Below, one piece after another: positions 36,664-48,400 of a stretch of 64,000 nt of DNA. Under the pieces are notes generated by a model. That model was not told where the DNA came from, made no database searches, and was given only the letters and a program-made list of their open reading frames with translations. Position 1 is the first letter of the stretch, and every line of letters starts with the position of its first letter. This DNA is from Mactra quadrangularis (taxonomy: Eukaryota; Mollusca; Bivalvia; Venerida; Mactridae): the NCBI GenBank assembly GCA_025267735.1, contig CM046304.1:23749381-23813380 (forward strand), read 5' to 3'. The position numbers and the translations under genes are program-made.

Positions 36664-37008
36664 GTTGGGTTTTATGTCATAGCAAGACATTGTAAAGGTC
36701 ATAGCAGTTAGCACGGCGGTCAGTCAACTTACTCACCGTTCCTGGAAAGACTAAATCTCTGGATTTAGTTATTAACCAGTTATAGTCCTATTTAATTAAC
36801 CTGTCACACATGAATATAATTTCATGGTGTGTACACACTCTTAATCTAGTTTACAAACCATAAATGTAATTTTTATTCTAGAGTGTGTACATACCATGAA
36901 ATTATGTATGAGTGACAGGTTAATAAAATAGGACTATACTAAGCGTATACTTCCGTCAGCAACTGACAACTGCCCTACATGATTACGAATCAGTGACAGT
37001 CGCAATCA
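36664..37008 (-). mobile_element. SINE family S2 interrupted by a MITE
   Basis: Reverse copy. The tail/body segments (36680-36782) carry GTCAGTCAACTTACTCACCG and AATCTCTGGATTTAGTTATT. The body resumes at 36937 with TACTAAGCGTATACTTCCGT. In the intact copies at 19263, 26944 and 41485 these parts are adjacent (AACCAnYTACTAAGC), so 36783-36936 is a later insertion. The head is missing. Confidence 0.85.
36783..36936. mobile_element. 154-bp MITE with long inverted repeats, TA duplication
   Basis: Ends TAGTCCTATTT and AAATAGGACTA. The inverted repeats run about 60 bp each (AACCTGTCAC, ATAATTTCATGG, GTGTACA on both arms) around a short centre. TA is duplicated at 36781-36782 and 36937-36938, and sibling SINE copies supply the empty site. 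It is probably a Tc1/mariner-type derivative. Confidence 0.88.
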
Positions 37009-37013
37009 TCGTA

Positions 37014-37205
37014 AGTCAAAAGCTAGAAACATTAATAATACAGTCATTTTTGGCCTATCAATTCCAAATATTATTTAATGATGTAGAAAATTATACACCT
37101 TTTGAATATCATTTCATACTTATGTTTATCATTCTTCTAACTTAGAACTGCAAAATTTATGTAATTGACTTACGATAACTTTTTTCGTAAGACTTTTTGT
37201 GAAAG
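37014..37205. repeat. Inverted-repeat element, TCGTAAGTCAA family, copy 1
   Basis: Begins TCGTAAGTCAAAAGC and ends AATTGACTTACGATAAC followed by TCGTAAGACTTTTTGTGAAA. It aligns along its length, in reverse, with 44744-44987. The outer left arm is lost. Confidence 0.65.
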
Positions 37206-37667
37206 ATGCAAAGGAATCCAACACACGAGCACATAATTCGTAGTAAGACTTGCTATACCGACTAAGAGTTGCGGACGATATCATAAAACAAAGTAAAATG
37301 TATAAATTAAATTGTATTGTGTTTTTAGAATTATTCATTCAATAAGTCATTTTATGCAAAGAGGCCAGTGACCCAATAAATCATTAAATGAAAAATTCAA
37401 ATACAAAGAAGGTGAAATTTATCAAAATTTAAATCAAAGTAATTAATGTATTTAAAATATATGAATTCATCATTATTTGTCATTTATACGTTTAGTGTTG
37501 CCACAACTTCACATATACTTCTAGTGTGACCAGGATACTATATTTACATGTATACTCGTATTTTTAATTTAATGGGCTTTATTTGACTTTACGATTTGTA
37601 ATAAATATTATTTCTTTATACTTGGTTTAACACCATGTCAACACAATTTAGTTTATTTTTCGATGGC

Positions 37668-37893
37668 CAGTGCACCTAACCTAGCTTTCCTGGACCCTTG
37701 TCTATAACCGATACTCACTTATTCTTCCACAAGACCGGCAACTACTCCATATACTTTGTTAATGGAGGAAAATAGTCATATATTTGAAATTTTCAATGAA
37801 CGTTATAAGCGTTCCAGGTGGGAAGCGAATCCGTTCCCACTTCGGGAAACTAGATAGAATCCCGACGCCCTACCTACTGCACTACAGACCATG
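37668..37893 (-). mobile_element. SINE family S1, reverse copy
   Basis: Contains TAGCTTTCCTGGACCCTTGT (37682-37701), the inverse of the 10150 region, then CTTCCACAAGACCGG, and an inverted tRNA-like head whose B box has changed (GGGAAGCGAATCC). Identity to 9954-10250 is clear but reduced, so this is an older copy. Confidence 0.8.
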
Positions 37894-38568
37894 GTATGTT
37901 TATAAATCTTAGTACCTACGTGAAAATCTCGTCAATATCGTGACTTGTAACTATCCTCGAGCTCCTTGACATTCCGGTTCCAAAAACCGGCGGTCTCAAT
38001 TTAAACAAAAAAGTTATTCAATACGTCATTACCCCACCCACCCATTCAAAAAGTAGTAAAACATTTGAAATTCGTTATAATACGTATTACTCCAGTTTTC
38101 GTTGTTAAACATGTACGTAAACGTACCAGAGGGCATATGACTTAAAAAACAGCCACTGTTAGATTAAAGACGATACATGTACATTGTTTATTACGCCAAC
38201 ATACTTTTTGTCTAATTTTTTACAATCTACACACGTCTTAAATTCAATCAAGTTTATAAGTATTGCAATTTACTTATTATCATGATACTATTCGCCACTT
38301 TGTAAAGTCTGGTAATGAAACGTATTCCTGTCATATCAAGTAGGACAGTTGTCAATCGCTTACAGAGGTATGTGCTAATAGCTAAAAAAGTAATGGCATT
38401 TTCCAGTCTAAGTTTAATGCTTTAATAGTTTAATGCATAAATGCACGTTCACCGACTTTACAGCTATTTGCCTGGTCATCGGGCTACTGGCATCTATCTA
38501 TTAATCTGCTTTGGGAGTCGTTTACTCCGGTAAGTGCAGCCGGCAAATTGGCTCAATCGAATGATGCC

Positions 38569-38730
38569 ACCCTCGCAGGTACGCATTTACACCTGGGTGA
38601 AGTGAAGCAATCGTAGGTAAATTCTTGCTCAAGAAAATTAGCAGTGCCCCTGTAGGAGTACGAACCCGAGACCTCTCTATTCCTCTCGATACCTAAACGC
38701 ACCTCCAACCACTGAACTATTGCTCCTATG
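38569..38730 (-). mobile_element. SINE family S3, head and proximal body
   Basis: Inverted tRNA-like head with B-box complement GTACGAACCCGAG (38659-38671) and A-box complement CCACTGAACTATTGC. It is preceded on the plus strand by the body marker AAATTCTTGCTCAAGAAAAT. The 121-aa ORF over this region is only this repeat. Confidence 0.8.
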
Positions 38731-41055
38731 TAACAACTAGCAAAAGACTTAGGTCTAAATAGCAAGGCTTGTCCTACGACAGTGATGTGGTCAAATGTTT
38801 GAAACTTATCAAAGAAAGGGGTAAAGTATCGGAAGACAATCTTAGCTGATACTTCATGGTACCTAAGGATTTTAGATAGTGATACCTCACTTGGTTTAGA
38901 ACTTTTAGATGGGTTCATACAAAAACTGAGGTATTATACGTTTTGTATTTCTCATTGTATGTTTTTTTTGTATTATAGAATTGTCTGAACATTTGTATTT
39001 GAATACGTTGTAACAAAGAACATATTTTGAATGAAATGAATGTATGTTCTGTTCTGTTCTCCTCTGTTTTGTTACTTTTTTCGTATAAAATATTTTAAAG
39101 AGACTTGAAACAAACGAGTAATAAGCGCCTTATCACACACATTAACAATCAAATTGCGTTTTAGAATGTATTGATTGGTAATTAACCAATTCATAATATG
39201 GTGGCCCTCAAGGCCTAGCTTTTAACATGTTGTTTCTGTGCCCTTTTAAATACATGTCCTACGATAAAAATATCAAAATTCAATCGCAGTAAGCGTTTCA
39301 ATTCAGACGGTATATATCCTATCAGGATTTATTAGGAATGAATTAAGCAGAATTTGTAAATGTTCTTGTACGTTTAGTATTCTTTGGACATCCCACATCG
39401 AATTATCAAACTTGAGAAATTTAATTACATGTAATTTACTCTATTATCGTAAACTGTTATGTGAAAATGTTCTGCTTGAATATACGATTATTAAAGAGAC
39501 TTTACTCACTTTAATACTTACTTGAGAAATAGAATAATACATGTATTACAATTAAAAAATACTTCTTGATTAAAATGTAATAATTTTGTGTACATATACA
39601 TTATTCATCTATATTTGAAATAAAATTAAGAATAGTCGTGTTACGAAAGTTTCCTGCATTTTGACTTACGATAATAATTTATCGCAAAAATGAGATACAT
39701 AATACAAAAGTTAGTATATATTACTCTATATTTATAACATATTCCAAAAATGTTGACTAGTGACTAATGTATTCTATATATATTTTTTAAAAACTAACAA
39801 AAAATGTAACAAAAAACTACTCACCCAAAATTATTTCTCCATGTATTTATTAAAATAAAATTCAAATATCAAAATAGTTTATGTAACTGTTTCAAATCCA
39901 AATTTTAAAACTACTTCACTCAGACATGTATTGTACACCACTACAGATCTACTTAAAGGGAATAACGTCAGCGATGTGAACGCTTACTTGTACGTAAAAA
40001 ATACAAGCCAGAAAAAAGCACACCTGACAACTGCAAACGAACTCCAAATATGTCATTTCTTCTTGATAATTGGCCCATAAACAATACTTCAAAGTATACA
40101 GACTTGGACACTAAATCAATAACCCTTTGGTTTAAAAAACAATCAAGTATAAGGTTTGGATGTTTTCAAACGTTACATTGGTTGATTTAACTTGAAGATG
40201 GATGGTATCACTTGTAACTAAACTATTGTTTAACAAATCACAGTTAAATGAAGTATTTGTATTTTATTGTCTTAGTTTCATGCTGTTGCACGTTCACTGA
40301 CTTTGAAACCATTATTTCTGGTCATCGAGCCCTATGGTCTGTCTACGTAAAAGTTCCTTTGAGAGGAAGAACCTTGTTTAGGTTATTTCGCAGCCATCAA
40401 CATTTCATAATATACTTAACGCTCTGATAAAATTCTCCGCTCGCACACTCGCTTTTTACAACTGACAAGCTCCCGGTACTGGAATCATTTAACTGACCTT
40501 TGCTATTGTAATATTCGTGAAACCATTATTGTGCTCATCGTCTAAGGCTATAGAATGTGGATGCAATTCGCAAAGAATCGCCCTATCACAGCCATTGAAT
40601 AGAACACACTGTCAAACAAAATCTGATGCTCGTAAAACTGTTTCGGCTAGATGAAAGCTTCGCATTGATTGGTTGATATAAAGGTCATTTGAACGTGACC
40701 CATGTGCGAGATAGGGAGATCCTATGACAGCGGACTATAAGATATCTGTTACGAAGATTTTAAACATCAGTGAGGCAATGTTATATGCATAATTTTTTGC
40801 GCAAAGAAATAAACAGTGCTCTTAGTAGGTTAAAAATCCAGTGCCTTTCGATTTTATCACATCAGGCAAGACCAGCCAGCTTTCTTTGACTATATATTCC
40901 TATCAGCAACCAATTTAAAAAGTTAAAGTGTGACTTTTAGAATCTGCTACCATATACACGTATTCATATTCAGCCGAGTTTGCCATTTTGTACGATAACC
41001 CTGGATCATTTTAATCACATACAGAGCTCAGACATGTGATCTATCACTGTTCTTA
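38731..41055. other. Intergenic region
   Basis: AT-rich, with no gene. A fragment TTTTGACTTACGATAAT at 39659 resembles the end of the TCGTAAGTCAA element family. Nothing else was recognised. Confidence 0.4.
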
Positions 41056-41188
41056 TTCACCCCTGGGTGGAGTGAAACAACTGAAGATAAATGTTTTGCT
41101 TAAGTTAACGGCAGTGCCCCTAGTGGGTTCGAACCCGAGACTGTTCGACTAATAAGCGCGAGTCCTTCCACTGCACCACCGCTCCTAT
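41056..41188 (-). mobile_element. SINE family S3, short reverse copy
   Basis: Matches the 38569 copy: CACCCCTGGGTGGAGTGAAA, then GGTTCGAACCCGAGAC (inverted B box) and CACTGCACCACCGCTCC. The body is truncated. Confidence 0.75.
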
Positions 41189-41484
41189 TTGCTATTCTTT
41201 GTGTCTTAAAAGTTTTTGACAAAGTACGAAACATATATTAAATGTTCATAAGATGTGACCGACTTTGAACGATTTAGTAATAACTAATAAGGTTGATAGG
41301 AGATCGATTGATACATATATATGTAGCTAAGTTTGATATGAACATGTGTTGCTGAAAACTAATGCTTAATACGTATTTATTACTATTAATCAAGAACGTT
41401 GTTTTCATCAAACGATACGATTTACTCATAACAGATTTCACTTTACGTCATGTCCAGTTTATTTTATTGTTTTGTTTTTGTTAG

Positions 41485-41777
41485 GTTTAACGCCGTAGCA
41501 ACACATTGTATAGGTCATAAAACGGCGGTCAGTCAACCTGCTCACTCCTCCTGGAAAAGCTAAATCTATGGATTTAGCTATTAATCAACTACTAAGCGCA
41601 TACTTTTGTCAGTGACTGACAACTGCCCTACATAATTAAAAATCATTGGTAGGAGGGAGAATGGCCGTAGAAATAATTTCATGACCAAGATCGACGAAAG
41701 TATGACCCACCCGGAAATCGAACTTACGACCCCTTGATCAGTAGACTTGTGTACTACCAACTGAGTTAACCGGGCGG
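41485..41777 (-). mobile_element. SINE family S2, full-length reference copy
   Basis: Plus-strand order: T/G-rich tail, GTTTAACGCCGTAGCAACAC, ATTGTATAGGTC, body marker AAATCTATGGATTTAGCTAT, GGTAGGAGGGAGAATGGCCG, then the inverted tRNA-like head with GGAAATCGAACTTACGACCC and the A-box complement CCAACTGAGTTAACCGGGCG. The terminal stem pairs GCCCGG with CCGGGT. It best shows the whole S2 structure, about 290 bp. Confidence 0.88.
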
Positions 41778-42399
41778 CTGTATTATATTGTTGTATTTGT
41801 ATTCTAATGAGATTGGCATTTCATTAGGGGGTTTAACGGTTAACCGACATACTGGTTATCATTGCAACACGAATTCTGACCGTTTTTCCCTGAACCGGTT
41901 TTTTATAGTTATGTGCCATATAAATTGTTTTTATCAGAATCTGAAATTTAAATATTGGGACAAATGCAAAAATGTGTCGAAAACTTGAAATGCCCTACAG
42001 GGCGAGTGGCGTGGGGATAAGTTTTCATAGCATGAGTTCTTCTAGAAAGTCGTTTCTATTATGTATTTTCTAACATGTAAAATGGACACAAGTATGTTTC
42101 AGGTAAGTAAAGTTCCGCTATTAAGACCAGCAGAATCGATGATCCTAATAGCAAAAAGGTTTTATTATAGAGACCCTTTTGTTCACAAATTAAGCAATTG
42201 GGTCGTTATAATTGTCAGAAATTGCATGATTTTGAAATAACAAAGTTTTATATACCAATGATAAAATATAACAAAAATAAAATTATGGAACTGACTGGGT
42301 TTGAACCACAAGTATTTAGTTTTGAAATGCTCTATCCATTTATCCATTTCCATCCACCTACCCCATCTGCGCTATTTTGGGTCCTTACTATATATGATT

Positions 42400-42515
42400 T
42401 TAAGTATCCTTATCTATTACCAGTACTCACCTACTCTTCCACAAGGCGGGCAACTTCTCCAAATTCATTATAATGCCGGAAAATTTACAATATTGTCAAA
42501 TTTTCAAGGAATGGG
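42400..42515 (-). mobile_element. SINE family S1, truncated fragment
   Basis: Carries ACTCACCTACTCTTCCACAA (42424-42443), AACTTCTCC and TTTACAATATTGTCAAATTT from the S1 body in reverse. The head and the distal tail are missing. Confidence 0.7.
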
Positions 42516-42919
42516 TTAGAATTATCAAAGAAAACCTGAGACGGGTTTAGATGTTTTTATTAGTATGTTTAAATACAAACTTTTTCAGTAAAGGGGAAAC
42601 TTAACTGTCAGATTTATAGCCACCAGAAATGAATGTTTTTATGGGATATTAACACTTTGGTATCAACTATACAATTTTACTAACAATGGGAAACGTGTTC
42701 AGTTATTTTCAGTTTTTATTTGAAAGTTTAATCAATATTTAAGTTACTAAAATTGTATTAACGGCGGCGGATCAATCTTACCAGTTTTCCAAGATAATTG
42801 TTTATTATAAGTACCCCTTTAACTTTCAATGAAAGGCCAACTACAACTGCTCCTTATACGGAACAAGATAGAAATAATTTTCATTTTTTATGGAAGAAAA
42901 TCACATACTAGTCTATTTA

Positions 42920-43695
42920 GGTGTAGTATTCCAGTGGTAAAGTAGGACGCGGGCTTAGGGATCGACACGTTCTGGGTTCGAATCCCACCAGGGACACTGT
43001 AGCGCCGTTAAACGTCGCAACGCCGCTAAACGTCGCAACTGACGTTAAACGTCGCAACACTAACGCTAAACGTCGCAACCTCAGTGTCTATTTTGATCAT
43101 TTTCAGATCAACTTTCAAACTTAAAGTTTAAGGCGATTGGCATACGGTGTAAAAGTGGTTGCTATGGACCAAGGGGTAGTTGCTAAGGATATGTTGATGG
43201 TTGCTATGAGTCTAAGAGTGGCTGCTTTGAAGTCATATTTGTCCTATGTAATATTTGTGTGTTGATAAGGCTCGATACTATACCTTCCTACTAAGTGCGA
43301 CGTTTAGCGGCAATGTTGCGACGTTAAACGGCAGTCGACTTTTTGCGACGTTTACCGTCAGCGTTGCGACGTTTAAAGGCAGGGCGATTGCGACGTTAAG
43401 CGGCGGTTGCGACGTTTAGCGTTGCGACGTTTAACGTCAGTTGCGACGTTTAGCGGCGTTGCGACGTTTAACGGCGCTACAGACACCGCTAATTTCCTTG
43501 AGCAAGAGGTTTAACTGCGATTGCTTCTATCCACCTAGGTGTAAATGGGTAGCTGTTAGGGTCATGCACTGTATGCTGTGGCTGCAATCTGCGCCGTATG
43601 TTAACATTTTGTGTGTGACTCAATGACCGGGGTAGTTAATGTCAAGAGTCGACTGAATAGTAATACTAAAAGTAGACTTCAAAAACCTTGCTTTA
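42920..43695 (+). mobile_element. SINE family S3, forward copy split by a transposon
   Basis: The head (42920-42997) has an A-box-like CCAGTGGTAAAG and B box GGTTCGAATCC (42975-42985). The body resumes after the insertion with CTTGAGCAAGAGG (43498) and continues to CTTCAAAAACCTTGC (43679-43693). The same segments appear, unbroken and inverted, at 46375-46654, which confirms the interruption. Confidence 0.85.
42998..43481. mobile_element. 484-bp DNA transposon packed with TTGCGACGTT iterons
   Basis: Perfect 61-bp terminal inverted repeats begin TGTAGCGCCGTTAAACGTCG. A perfect 5-bp duplication GACAC (42993-42997, 43482-43486) lies inside the S3 SINE. The decamer TTGCGACGTT (one copy lacks the first T) occurs nine times on the right side (43303-43470) and, inverted as AACGTCGCAA, four times on the left (43011-43080). 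This makes it far more CpG-rich than its surroundings. TGT...ACA ends and a 4-5 bp duplication would fit Ginger-like integrases; the assignment is tentative. It has no ORF. Confidence 0.85.
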
Positions 43696-44514
43696 ACTTT
43701 AATTTTAGTTAATGAATGACAGAAGTACAGAAACAACGTCTCGAGTATAGGTTGGTCAGTCCCAGTCAACTTGTACTTACATTGTTTTAACTGCCACTGT
43801 GTATGGAAAACTTTATATACTAGACATAGGTCTTACTCGTTAAACTGGCATTGGTGAAGGTGTTGACCTGAACCCAGAGCAAGAAGTCGAACACCAGAGT
43901 GTTGTATAAAATCAGGTGTCGATGACACAAGTCTTCTAGTTTTAAATTATATTATTTCATATTATCTCGTTCCATAGGTTTCTTATCTTATAGAACACTG
44001 TTGTCTTATACATAATCTATTGAGGCATGTTTCTGCCATCAGATAACTACAGAATTAAAAAGTTAACTAAGTGTTTAGCTAGTAAATACGGAACTATTTA
44101 CAAATGTAGATAACTACTGACCAGTTAGCGATTGTAGACGAGTGGTCTGTGATTAACTTGTCACGTACTCCCCTTTGCATCGCTTCAAAGTTTTTCTCGT
44201 TCACTTTTTGTGAATGAAGACTCATATTCTTTCAGCTGCAAAGGGAGCGTACTTGCCACGTAAGTTGTGATGTAACATTATTATTATTCAACTTACCATT
44301 ATGTTAATTATTTAAACATTTTTACATCCAACACAAACTATTTAAAGAAAGCTTGGTCTTTCGTCAATGTACCTAGGACTTTATCAGCATTATGAAATGA
44401 TCTACATACTAAACAATACCAGTTGAACATTAATTAAAATACTTACCATGTAGCGAGTATACAGATAATTGGCAAGTGATTATATCTAGTTACGTTACCT
44501 TTTTATACTATATC

Positions 44515-44743
44515 CAGCGCACCTAACTTAGCTTTCTTGGACCCTTGTCTATAAAACAATACTTACCTACCCTTCCACAAGGCAGGAAGATTCTCCATAA
44601 ACCTTATTTATGTGATAATTGACATTATTGTTAAATTTGCATGGAAGGGTATAACCTTCCCGGTGGGATTCGAACCAATTACACTTCGGGCCCTAGATTC
44701 GAAAACCAGGCACATTGCCAAATGTGCTACAGACCCAGTTACG
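44515..44743 (-). mobile_element. SINE family S1, reverse copy with complete head
   Basis: Plus-strand order: GCACCTAACTTAGCTTTCTT, CTACCCTTCCACAAGGCAGG, then the inverted head with GGTGGGATTCGAACCAATTA (44661-44680; inverted B box) and GTGCTACAGACCC. The variable-arm and acceptor features match the 9954 copy. Confidence 0.85.
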
Positions 44744-44987
44744 CTTTTCACAAAAATTCTTCAGAAAACATGATCGTAAGTCAATTTTATAAATTTTGCT
44801 GTTCAAAGTTAGTATAGAATAATAAACATAAGTATATGATGTGATATTTCAAAGGTATTATAATATTCTACATAATTCAATAATATTTTGACATAAAATG
44901 GAATAAATGGCCATAAAATGACCGTATTATTAATGTTTCTTGCTTTTGACTTACGATGATTTTCATCGTAAGATTTTTTGTGAAAAT
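44744..44987. repeat. Inverted-repeat element, TCGTAAGTCAA family, copy 2
   Basis: Arms are CTTTTCACAAAAATTCTTCA...GATCGTAAGTCAATTTTA on the left, and TTGACTTACGATGATTTTCA then TCGTAAGATTTTTTGTGAAA on the right. Each arm holds a second small palindrome. It is inserted right beside the S1 SINE. The reverse counterpart is at 37014-37205. Confidence 0.7.
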
Positions 44988-45248
44988 CACTACAGGTTAG
45001 TTACATTACTCTTAACCTCTTAATTAATTTGTTCGCTGAGTGATTACAAGTAACTAGACATGCATGTATACTTACCAGTTAGCGATTCGATTCTAAGTAA
45101 GTGTTTAATGATTAACTAATAGCAAAACTTTTATGTTATCTGGTGGCAGAAATATGACACCATAATAAACATATGCCAATTTCTTAAGGTTAATTTATTA
45201 TAACTTTAATCATTGTAACTCTAACCTCATTAATAAGTAATTGTTACG

Positions 45249-45257
45249 TTTATATAA
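45249..45257 (+). promoter_or_regulatory. Candidate TATA box of the hydrolase gene
   Basis: TTTATATAAA lies about 26-34 bp before the start codon at 45283. If used, the 5' leader would be only a few bases, so an upstream start is also possible. Confidence 0.3.
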
Positions 45258-45282
45258 AAACTTAAAGGTCTAAATTTTGACA

Positions 45283-45445
45283 ATGAAAGTCCTTTACTAC
45301 ATTTTACTTTTCCTTAGTATTTCAGTCGTATATGTGAACTCTGTTAGTGTCAAAGTTCTAGAACCTTCTAAAAATGGTACATTTGATATTGGTATTATTA
45401 TTACACCGGGAGCTGACATTGATGGGGAAGCTTACGAGCCATTGG
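45283..45445 (+). CDS. Hydrolase exon 1 (signal peptide)
   Basis: 54 codons plus 1 nt. Starts MKVLYYILLFLSISVVYVNS, then the first beta strand with GIIITPGADI. The donor is TTGG/GTAAGT. The in-frame extension to 45624 is intron read-through. Confidence 0.88.
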
Positions 45446-48400
45446 GTAAGTCATGTTTTTATATATGTTTATTTAAGTTTTACATTTTTATCATCACTCT
45501 CACTATGTTAAGTACGGCGGTTCAGTCACCAAACCAGCTCTTTCTGGTCACTTTTCTTTTACTAGATTTGAGCTGGACAGTAATACTTCTGCTTCATTGT
45601 TTCGTCTATAAATACAAATACTGATTGTCTTATAGTCTAAAGTAGTAAACCATATCCGGGGATCCGAGTTCGATTACCATTTACAACATCAACAAGATCA
45701 AAAGAAAATTTATTTTCAAGAAGTTTAATGAAAATAGTTTTTAATTTACTAGACTTCAGATTAAACATATCAGCGGAGACTGTATAACATTGTTTAGAAT
45801 ACTGTATTACCAGCTGATTCATTATAAATGTATTTTGGTATTTTCACTGTTTTTTTTTGTTATTCTAAAAACTATACACATTGCTTCTTGATGTCCGGTC
45901 AATAGTTTTGACTGTTTCCTGTGCGTGTTCTTGCACCACGCTATGTTACTTGAACTGTTACTGTTACTGTCCTGAAAACCTACATACATATAAATGTTGA
46001 CAGTTTGACATAGTTTAATGATCGTTAAATCAAGAAAGTTTAATTATTAATGTATTTGCAAAACTATTTATTTTTCTTTTTTCTTCTGCAAAAAGTGTTG
46101 TAGGTAATGAAAGAGTTATTTCAAATGTGGTTTGGGAACAGTTAAACTGCTGTCCCTCGGTGTCGGGGATAGTGTTAAATCTGATGCACTTGGCCTACAG
46201 CCTCGGGGAACAGTTCAAAACACTGTCCCCTCCAAGTCGGGCCAAAAGTTTGACGTTTCCCAAATCACACAAAGAATAACTGTATACTGTGTACACTATA
46301 TCGTGTGAGTCCTTATTTGAGGCATTGTGAGAACAGTTCTTACTTTACATTTGAAGGTCAAATGATAAAGTAAAAGCAAGGTTTTTGAAGTTTACTTTTA
46401 GTATTACTATTTAGTCGACTTTTGACATTAACTTCCCCGATCAGCGAGTCACACACCAACTGTTAACATACGGCGCAAGTTGCAGCCACAGCATACGGTG
46501 CATGACCCTTACAGGTACCCATTTACTGCTAGGTGGTGTGAAGCAGTTGCAGGTAAATTCTTGCTCAAGGAAATTAGCAGTGCCGCTTGTAGGATTCGAA
46601 CCCAGGACCTCTCGATCCCTAAGCGCACGTCTTACTACTGGACTACTGCTCCTACTTTACTTGGATAGTGATCTTGATTTCTCTCATAATGATTGTTGTA
46701 CTTCAGGACTTGTTTTTCAGGACTTCAAATCCAGAAGTCTTTCCCAGGAAGAATGTGGATTGCACTGCTCTGTGATTTTCCATTTAACTCACCCAATCCT
46801 ATCCAACTTCCTGGAGCGGTAGATGACGCTATTTCAATATTCAAAGAGAAAGGATTCAAAGGGAACGATATATTCCTGGCTGGACACAGTTTAGGGGGTA
46901 AGATAATGTATGTCATATGTACGTGATAAATATTTATCAGATATAGAAGTGACCAACAATAAAATAAAAAAATCAATGCTCCACTATTTTTACGCTATTA
47001 TAGGTCATCCTCGGCTGAACGTTCAGTGATGTGAAACTATCTGAATATTGATCAGTATTTGAAATGATAGTGTTCAATTTATTGTGCAGAAGATTTAAGC
47101 AATATAATTTTATAAGGATTCTGTCATTACTAAATGTAACACATAGATTCAAGGGTGTGAAATTCCTATGCCCGAATTGTCCGACTAGTACATTTATGTC
47201 TGAGGACAAGTAAATAAATCAATCCTACTTGTCCGCGAATAAGGGATATTTTAGCTGTAAATATACTAAATAATGTGAAGGGCTAATTGTTTTAGTCATA
47301 TTCAACAATGAACTACACTGTAATTATATTGTCAATTATTTATTGTTACTTATAAGTATGTATTTAATATCATAGTGGATTAGAATAGAATAGATTTATT
47401 TTTACATACAATGTTACAACATGGCACACATAATAACATACAAGTTACAATAATAACATACAAGGTACAATAATAACATACAAGTTACAATAATAACATA
47501 CAAGGTACAATAATAACATACAAGTTACAATAATAACATACAAGTTACAATAATAACATACAAGGTACAATAATAACATACAAGTTACAATAATAACATA
47601 CAAGTTACAATAATAACATACAAGTTACAATAATAACATACAAGTTACAATAATAACATACAAGTTACAATAATAACATACAAGGTACAATAATAACATA
47701 CAAGTTACAATAATAACATACAAGTTACAATGATAACATACAAGTTACAATAATAACATACAAGTTACAATAATAACATACAAGGTACAATAATAAACAG
47801 TATAATATGTGCATTACTGAATAGCCATATCAAACAACATTATACATCAAAGATGACACAAAATAGAGTAAAAGCATAAACTCTTATTTCTGTTGTGGTC
47901 CTTGAGATATAGATGTGAACGACATGGGAAGACTTTTTCTGTGATAAAAAGTCAAAGAGACAAAGAATTAATACATAAAAAAATTATTGATAAGATGGTA
48001 ACATATAGTACTGAATCTTATTGTGAAATTGATAGTTAAACTAAATTTAAAATAGTACGCAATACAATGTTTGTCTGTTTTAAATATTGAACTTCTGGAC
48101 AAGGGCATTTTAACCTTGAACAAGTATATTTTGAGATATTACATGTCCGAATACAAGTGGAAAAAACAAGTAATTCCACTCTCTAGCATCTCGTTGATAA
48201 GACGGCTAAAATTAACGCCGAAGAGAGAACCAATCAGAATACCCATCAGAACGTATTGCGGTAGCGTATATGAGACCTAATTTCAATCAAATAGGATATA
48301 ACTGAACGCTATTTTGTAGGTGTTTTTGTTGGAGAGTATGGTAAAAGTCATCCTTCAAAACTTGCCGGTGTTATGTTGTTTGCATCCTACTTGACAAGAC

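Larger units (their letters stand above)
44027..45160. mobile_element. Possible old DNA transposon hosting nested repeats
   Basis: The outer inverted repeats TTTCTGCCATCAGATAAC (44031-44048) and GTTATCTGGTGGCAGAAA (45137-45154) match at 17 of 18 positions. ACCAGTTAGCGATT occurs as a direct repeat inside both ends (44121, 45077). Between them lie an S1 SINE (44515-44743) and the element at 44744-44987. The target duplication is not clear. Confidence 0.4.

Noticed and set aside
38553..38918. 121-aa minus-strand ORF
   Set aside because: Its core is the S3 SINE copy at 38569-38730, with inverted tRNA promoter boxes, and not a protein.
46480..46822. 62- and 106-aa ORFs upstream of hydrolase exon 2
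   Set aside because: They run from the S3 SINE into exon 2 in other frames. The exon frame is fixed by the splice phase and the GHSLGG motif.
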